From Torreya grandis (lineage: Eukaryota > Streptophyta > Pinopsida > Cupressales > Taxaceae), in contig JARHVA010001473.1 in NCBI GenBank assembly GCA_037957365.1, forward strand, positions 1,736,501-1,800,500: 64,000 bases of DNA. The letters are read 5' to 3'. Positions 58,935 to 64,000 of the stretch are shown here, piece after piece. The first letter of the stretch is position 1, and each line of letters starts with the position of its first letter. The notes beneath the pieces were generated by a model. It made no database searches, was not told the origin of the DNA, and was given only the letters and a program-made list of their open reading frames with translations. The position numbers and the translations under genes are program-made.

Positions 58935-59255
58935 CTACAATTTTAGCCACACTTCCCCTTTGCCAAAACTTTGACAAGGCACACCAACCCCTAAATAAAT
59001 CTTTCCAAAGTCTCCAAAGACCTTAACATGGAAAAATACTCTATTTTGGGCTGCATGGAAAGAGGCAACAAAATCTATAAAACAAGATTCTACTTTATCC
59101 AAGGAACATCCCAAAGCATCCTGTGTAACAACACCTATAACATCTACTTCTTTAGCTCCTTCATGCTGATCTTTTACCAACCAATAATTTTTCTTTACCT
59201 GCTCTTTCTTTCCATAACACCGTAATTGACCATTCTTGCTTTTCAATTCCTCCAT
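58935..59255 (-). pseudogene. Copia gag end (zinc knuckle) and protease remnant
   Basis: On the minus strand LRCYGKKEQVKKNYW is a damaged CCHC knuckle (C-x2-C-x4-H-x4-C, with two Cys and the His lost). CFIDFVASFHAAQNRVFFH is the copia protease site, with D-F-V-A for the usual D-S-G-A. It ends GKIYLGVGVPCQSFGKGEV. Gag upstream of the knuckle is almost wholly deleted; only about 130 bases separate it from the primer-binding site. Confidence 0.75.
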
Positions 59256-59390
59256 TCTTACTTTTCAATTCCTCCATTCTTAGTGTACTTTCTTCTACCA
59301 TTGCTATACTCCCACTCAATTAGAAACCCATGAGAGTGACCTGTAATCAAACACAAACCTGCTTCCTGCAACCTTAGCTTTGATACCACT

Positions 59391-60554
<1,164 letters not shown>

Positions 60555-60559
60555 TCTAT
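60555..60559 (+). repeat. Target-site duplication of the copia element, right (TCTAT)
   Basis: Exact copy of 56190-56194. Confidence 0.85.
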
Positions 60560-61085
60560 CCCAAGATAAGACAACAAGCAATTAGAGCTCAGTTTGATGT
60601 TCCAAAGGGGATAACAGGAGATAAGAACCAACCACATCTCAAGGTGATTGTAAGGCCCTCTATACCTAATAATGTCACCAATTGGCAAGTGTTTGATAGT
60701 GACCAACAAATAGCTCTTTTCCTACAAGATGAGGCTGAGTTTTCCTCAAGGAATTAGTCCAAACTATAGCAGCAATAAGGAGGGTAAATTGTATAATTGA
60801 AGATAAATAAGCTCCCTAAAAGCTTAGTCACACTTGAGAGTATCTTCAATGATGATGATCAGTTGAAGAAGGAAAATTTAATCATGTATACTAAATAATA
60901 AAACTATGAGAGAGTACGAGTCTTCAAGGATAAGTTGCTTGATCTTGGGAAGGTATGTACTAATGAAGAGAAACATGCTTTCATTGAGTTATGCAAGAAA
61001 TTTTTTGATGTCTTTACATGGAAATATAGTGATTTAAATGGTTTTTATCTAAACTTAGATCAACATACATTAGATAGATGATAAT
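60560..61085 (+). pseudogene. End of the upstream RNase H and linker to RT, third element
   Basis: Continues from 56194: NKQ-x-ELSSMFQRG-like reading, with FDVPKGITGDKNQPHLKVIV in the neighbouring frame (60598-60655), then VRPSIPNNVTNWQVFDSDQQ. VCTNEEKHAFIELCKKFFDV and FTWKYSDLNGFY (60952-61052) are the conserved pre-RT block. A few stops in between. Confidence 0.65.
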
Positions 61086-61089
61086 GATA

Positions 61090-61790
61090 ATCCTATAAAC
61101 CAAAGACAAAGCCAATCAATCTTAATATTGAGCCTCTCATAAGAAAGGAAATTACAAAGTCTATTGAGTCTAAAGATCATTTTTCCTATTAAGCATTCAT
61201 ATTGGTTGGCAAACTTAGTCTCGGTAAGGAAGAAGAATGGGTAAATCAAGTTATGTGATGACTTTAGAGACTTGAATAGATTTTCTTTGAACGACCATTA
61301 TCCTCTTCCTTTTATGGAGTAGATTTTGCAAGTTATTGTAGGTAGTGAATGGTTCTCACTCCTTGATGGATACTCAGGGTATAATCAAATTTTGGTGAAC
61401 TAATTTGACCAATATAAGATATCGTTTACTAATAAATGGGGTACATATTATTATAGGAAAATGCATTTTGGTTTGTTTAATCCTGGAGCTATATTTCAAT
61501 GTGCAATGGATATGGCTTTTCAATGTCTAATAAATGATATAGTGTTGGTGTATCTTGATGATATCATAGTTTTTTCTAAGGATGCAAAGGATAATTTAAA
61601 TCACATTAGGTAGAAATTTGAGAGATGTAGAGATTTTGGAATCTCTCTTAACCCAAAAAAGTGTGTGTTTATTGTCCATGAAGGTAAACTTTTAGGACAC
61701 ATTATCTCAAAGAAAGGCCTATCTATAGTTCCTGAGAGGGTAAGTACAATATTGGCATTGACTTTGCCTAAACATAAGAAAGGTTTACAA
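61090..61790 (+). pseudogene. Reverse transcriptase of the third gypsy element
   Basis: IRKEITKSIES, WLANLVSVRKKNG and KLCDDFRDLNRFSLNDHYPL lead to FSLLDGYSGYNQILVN (substrate-binding block with its Asp), YYYRKMHFGLFNPGAIFQ and the active site YLDDIIVFSK at 61551-61580, fully intact. LNPKKCVFIVHEGKLLGHII follows. Stops near 61248, 61320, 61401 and 61612 and one frameshift near 61165. It is better kept than the RT of the nested Tat-like element. Confidence 0.85.
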
Positions 61791-61799
61791 GTTTCTTTG

Positions 61800-62340
61800 A
61801 AAAAATCAAATTCATAAGGAGGTTTATTCCTAATTTTTCTAACTTAGTCAAACCTCTAACCTCTATGCTAAGGAAATAGGAAGTGTTTAATAGGAAATAG
61901 GAAGTGTTTAAATTAAAGAGAGTTTTAAAGAGATTAAACAAGTTATTACTCAAGATCCAACTCTTGTAATTCCTAATTTATAAAATTAATTCAACTTGTA
62001 TACCTTTTTAAATGAATAATCAATCTCTACCATGCTCACTCAATCAAATGAAGAAAACCTAGGGTAGCCTATTACCTTCTTTAGTCAAGGTTTGGAAGGT
62101 TATGAGGTAGGATACACCTATGTAGAGAAGTAAGTACTTTCAATTGTTAAAAGTCTAAATAAGCTTAGGAAAATGTTATGTAACAATAAGACTCACATAT
62201 TGATACCTCATCCTAGTGTCAAAGACTTCTTTTTGAGTCAAAGATTTGAATGAGAAAAGGGCTGGTTGGATCACAAAAGTGATGGAATGTGGTATAGAAA
62301 TTAAGACAACCCAGCTAGTGAAATAGAAGGGATTATTTAA
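61800..62340 (+). pseudogene. Native RNase H of the third gypsy element, badly decayed
   Basis: RFIPNFSNLVKPLTSMLRK (connection) is followed by a direct duplication of about 20 bp (AGGAAATAGGAAGTGTTTAA, twice at about 61872-61911). Pieces such as GYTYVEKXVLSIVKSLNKLR (Glu block), then GWLDHKSDGM and a worn TQLVK tail follow. The catalytic motifs are hard to verify. Confidence 0.55.
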
Positions 62341-62599
62341 TCACCTTGATTTAGACTTAAAGGAACAAAAATAAGTTATTTTATCCCTTCATGATGACCC
62401 TATGATAGTTGCATCTTCATCACTGAGGATTTGGACACAATAAATGATCCATTTTCTTCAAACTGGTGAGTGTCCACAAGGTTTAGACAGAGCTAAAAGA
62501 AGGTACTTCATATTAAAATCTATTCCATATGTACTTTTTGATGGAGTGTTTTTTATGAAATAATTATTAGGTGTGTTATTGAGATGTGTTGAATTAGAT

Positions 62600-63165
62600 T
62601 AGGTTGAGAAAATATTGCTTGAGTTTCATGATGGACCAATTGGTGGTCACTTTGCTCCAAGAACCATAGTTGTTAAGATTATGAGAGCTAGATATTTTTG
62701 GCCTAGTTTGTTTAAATACACCCATACTTTGGTAAGGAAATGTCAAAAATGTGATCTCTTTGATGGTAATAAAAATCTTTTAGCCTTACCTCTTCATCCA
62801 ATATAGGTAGACCAACCTTTTATGTAATGGGGTATAGATTTATTAGGCCTAATCAACCCACCTTCTAGTATTGGCCAAAAGTGGGTGTTGACTAATACAG
62901 TTTAATTTACAAGATGGGTGGAGGTTGTATCTCTGAAGGAATCAAATTAATTTTTAGTTCTAGACTTCTATGAGGCATAGTGACAAGGTTTGAGGCTTCT
63001 TCAACAATAATTTGAAATAATGCATTGGCTTTCCTTGGAATGAAGATAAGTGAGTGGGCTTTGAAGCATGACATTTACCTTAGAACATCCTCCAACTATT
63101 ATCCATAAGGGAATGGAATAGATGATTCCACTAATAAGAATATAATTAGGATCATAAAGAGGACA
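62600..63165 (+). pseudogene. Integrase zinc finger and core, third gypsy element
   Basis: EFHDGPIGGHFAPRTIVVKI then YFWPSLFKYTHTLVRKCQKC is a complete HHCC zinc finger (62617-62763, His, His, Cys, Cys all present). In the core, WGIDLLG keeps the first Asp; the second block reads NNALAFLGMKISEWALKHDI with Asp to Asn; and the Glu position reads D in GNG-x-DDSTNK. Frameshift near 62990, stops near 62806, 62827 and 63106. Confidence 0.78.
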
Positions 63166-63702
63166 ATGAAGGAGAATCAAAGAACTTGGCATTCCAAGTT
63201 GAAGACAACTCTTTGGGTTGATATAATCACCCCCAAGAGAGTAATTATAAACTCACCATATACACTTGTTTATGGGAGAGAAGCTAGACTTCCTATTTCA
63301 CTTGAGCTACTAGCCTTAGATCTCACTTATCAGTTGGATCTAATGAAAAATGAAAGCATAGAAGTCAAGTTTTGTGAGTTGATAGATCTTGAAGAGATAA
63401 GAGATCAAGCTATGAAAACTATGAAGGTTCATCAAGATCAAACTAAGAGATACTTTGATAAGAAATCCATGCCAAGAAGTTTCCAAGAGGTGGATATTAT
63501 TCTAAAGTGGGAAACAGATAGGGTTAAACCTAGAAAACACACAAAGTTTGATGCTTTATGGAGTGGCCCTTATGTTATCACTCAATGCAAACAACACAAT
63601 GCTTTCCAACTTTCAAAGTTGGATGGAAAGGAGCTTCATATCCTAGTCAATGGATATATCTCAAACATTTCTACTAAGGTTCTCTTCTCTCCTTGTACAT
63701 AG
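63166..63702 (+). CDS. Integrase C-terminal part, third gypsy element (longest open frame of the window)
   Basis: 178 codons without interruption, ending at the natural Pol terminus. It begins in the core tail (RTWHSKLKTTLWVDIITPKR), then NSPYTLVYGREARLPISLEL, the conserved gypsy block after the catalytic core. IRDQAMKTMKVHQDQTKRYF is the coiled C-terminal stretch, and FQEVDIILKWETDRVKPRKH, then FDALWSGPYVI, form the SH3-like DNA-binding fold (usually GDLVLxW and KFxPxWxGPYxI). ATG 63166 is an internal Met, not a true start; this is the open tail of a broken Pol. Confidence 0.8.
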   Translation: MKENQRTWHSKLKTTLWVDIITPKRVIINSPYTLVYGREARLPISLELLALDLTYQLDLMKNESIEVKFCELIDLEEIRDQAMKTMKVHQDQTKRYFDKKSMPRSFQEVDIILKWETDRVKPRKHTKFDALWSGPYVITQCKQHNAFQLSKLDGKELHILVNGYISNISTKVLFSPCT

Positions 63703-63923
63703 TTGTTGTTTTCCTTGATTTCCCTAAGTGCTTATGCACATGTGTGAGTCTTGTTGGTGGCTTACTTTATTTAGTATTTTCTTGGTGTGTTTTGGTCATT
63801 TGGTTTTTTTTATGCAATTCCTTTCTAGTTATCTTCAATATTCCATTGACTCTCTATCCCATGGCTTGATAAGGCTATTATTATTTAGTATAGTAGGCAT
63901 ATTACCCCTATGAGTCACCGTTT
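63703..63923 (+). other. Short 3' untranslated region of the third element
   Basis: T-rich sequence with no gene (63728-63913 is a chance hydrophobic frame). It ends CCCCTATGAGTCACCGTTT directly before the LTR. Confidence 0.5.
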
Positions 63924-64000
63924 TGTTGACCAAATTTGACTTTTAGGTCAAATTTGGACCTCTATAGGCTAAAAATTTGGTTTTTAGATTTTTAGGGGTT
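63924..64000 (+). repeat. Start of the 3' LTR of the third gypsy element (cut by the window)
   Basis: TGTTGACCAAATTTGACTTT onward matches 47893 onward for the 77 bases in view. The inverted repeat CCAAATTTGAC/GTCAAATTTGG (63930-63957) lies just inside the TG. Confidence 0.8.

Overview
The window looks like nuclear intergenic DNA from a plant with a large, retrotransposon-filled genome. It is AT-rich and CpG-poor by eye, and every recognisable coding stretch belongs to an LTR retrotransposon: Ty3/gypsy of at least three families and one Ty1/copia. I found no host gene, tRNA, rRNA or CRISPR array. The species cannot be named from sequence alone; a gymnosperm or another giant-genome plant would fit.

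Layout. (1) 1-1373 is the worn remnant of a Tyr/Pro-rich, gag-like reading frame. (2) 1374-11272 is a tandem array of five LTRs (about 0.54 kb) alternating with four internal domains (about 1.82 kb). Each internal domain holds gag, a protease, and integrase scraps fused across the same large deletion. (3) 11273-15426 is old, low-complexity DNA with weak minus-strand coding remnants. (4) 15427-47574 is a huge element with LTRs of about 6.5 kb, only about 2.6 kb of its own interior, and a perfect 5-bp target duplication (CCTAT). (5) Nested in it, 22042-38539 is a 16.5-kb Tat/Ogre-like gypsy element in the order gag-PR-RT-RH-aRNH-INT. Its long 3' region carries a 32-bp minisatellite and a family of structured hairpins. 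Its target duplication is GAAAT/GCAAT. (6) 47893-64000 is a third gypsy element with a 5.35-kb 5' LTR, running off the window at the start of its 3' LTR. Its second-type RNase H lies before RT instead of after RH. (7) Nested in that RNase H, on the minus strand, is an internally deleted copia element (56195-60554) with a perfect TCTAT target duplication and a (CA)n expansion in one LTR.

None of the elements can be autonomous today. Stops and frameshifts are spread through all reading frames, and many stops sit where glutamine or tryptophan would be expected, as C-to-T decay of methylated DNA would produce. Some segments are still well preserved: the integrase C-terminus of the third element is open for 178 codons, and the RT active-site motifs of both gypsy elements are intact. 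The best candidates for something undescribed are the covarying hairpin family (34980-36982), the four-unit array with one shared internal deletion, the RNase H upstream of RT, and a dyad word that recurs in both copia and gypsy DNA.
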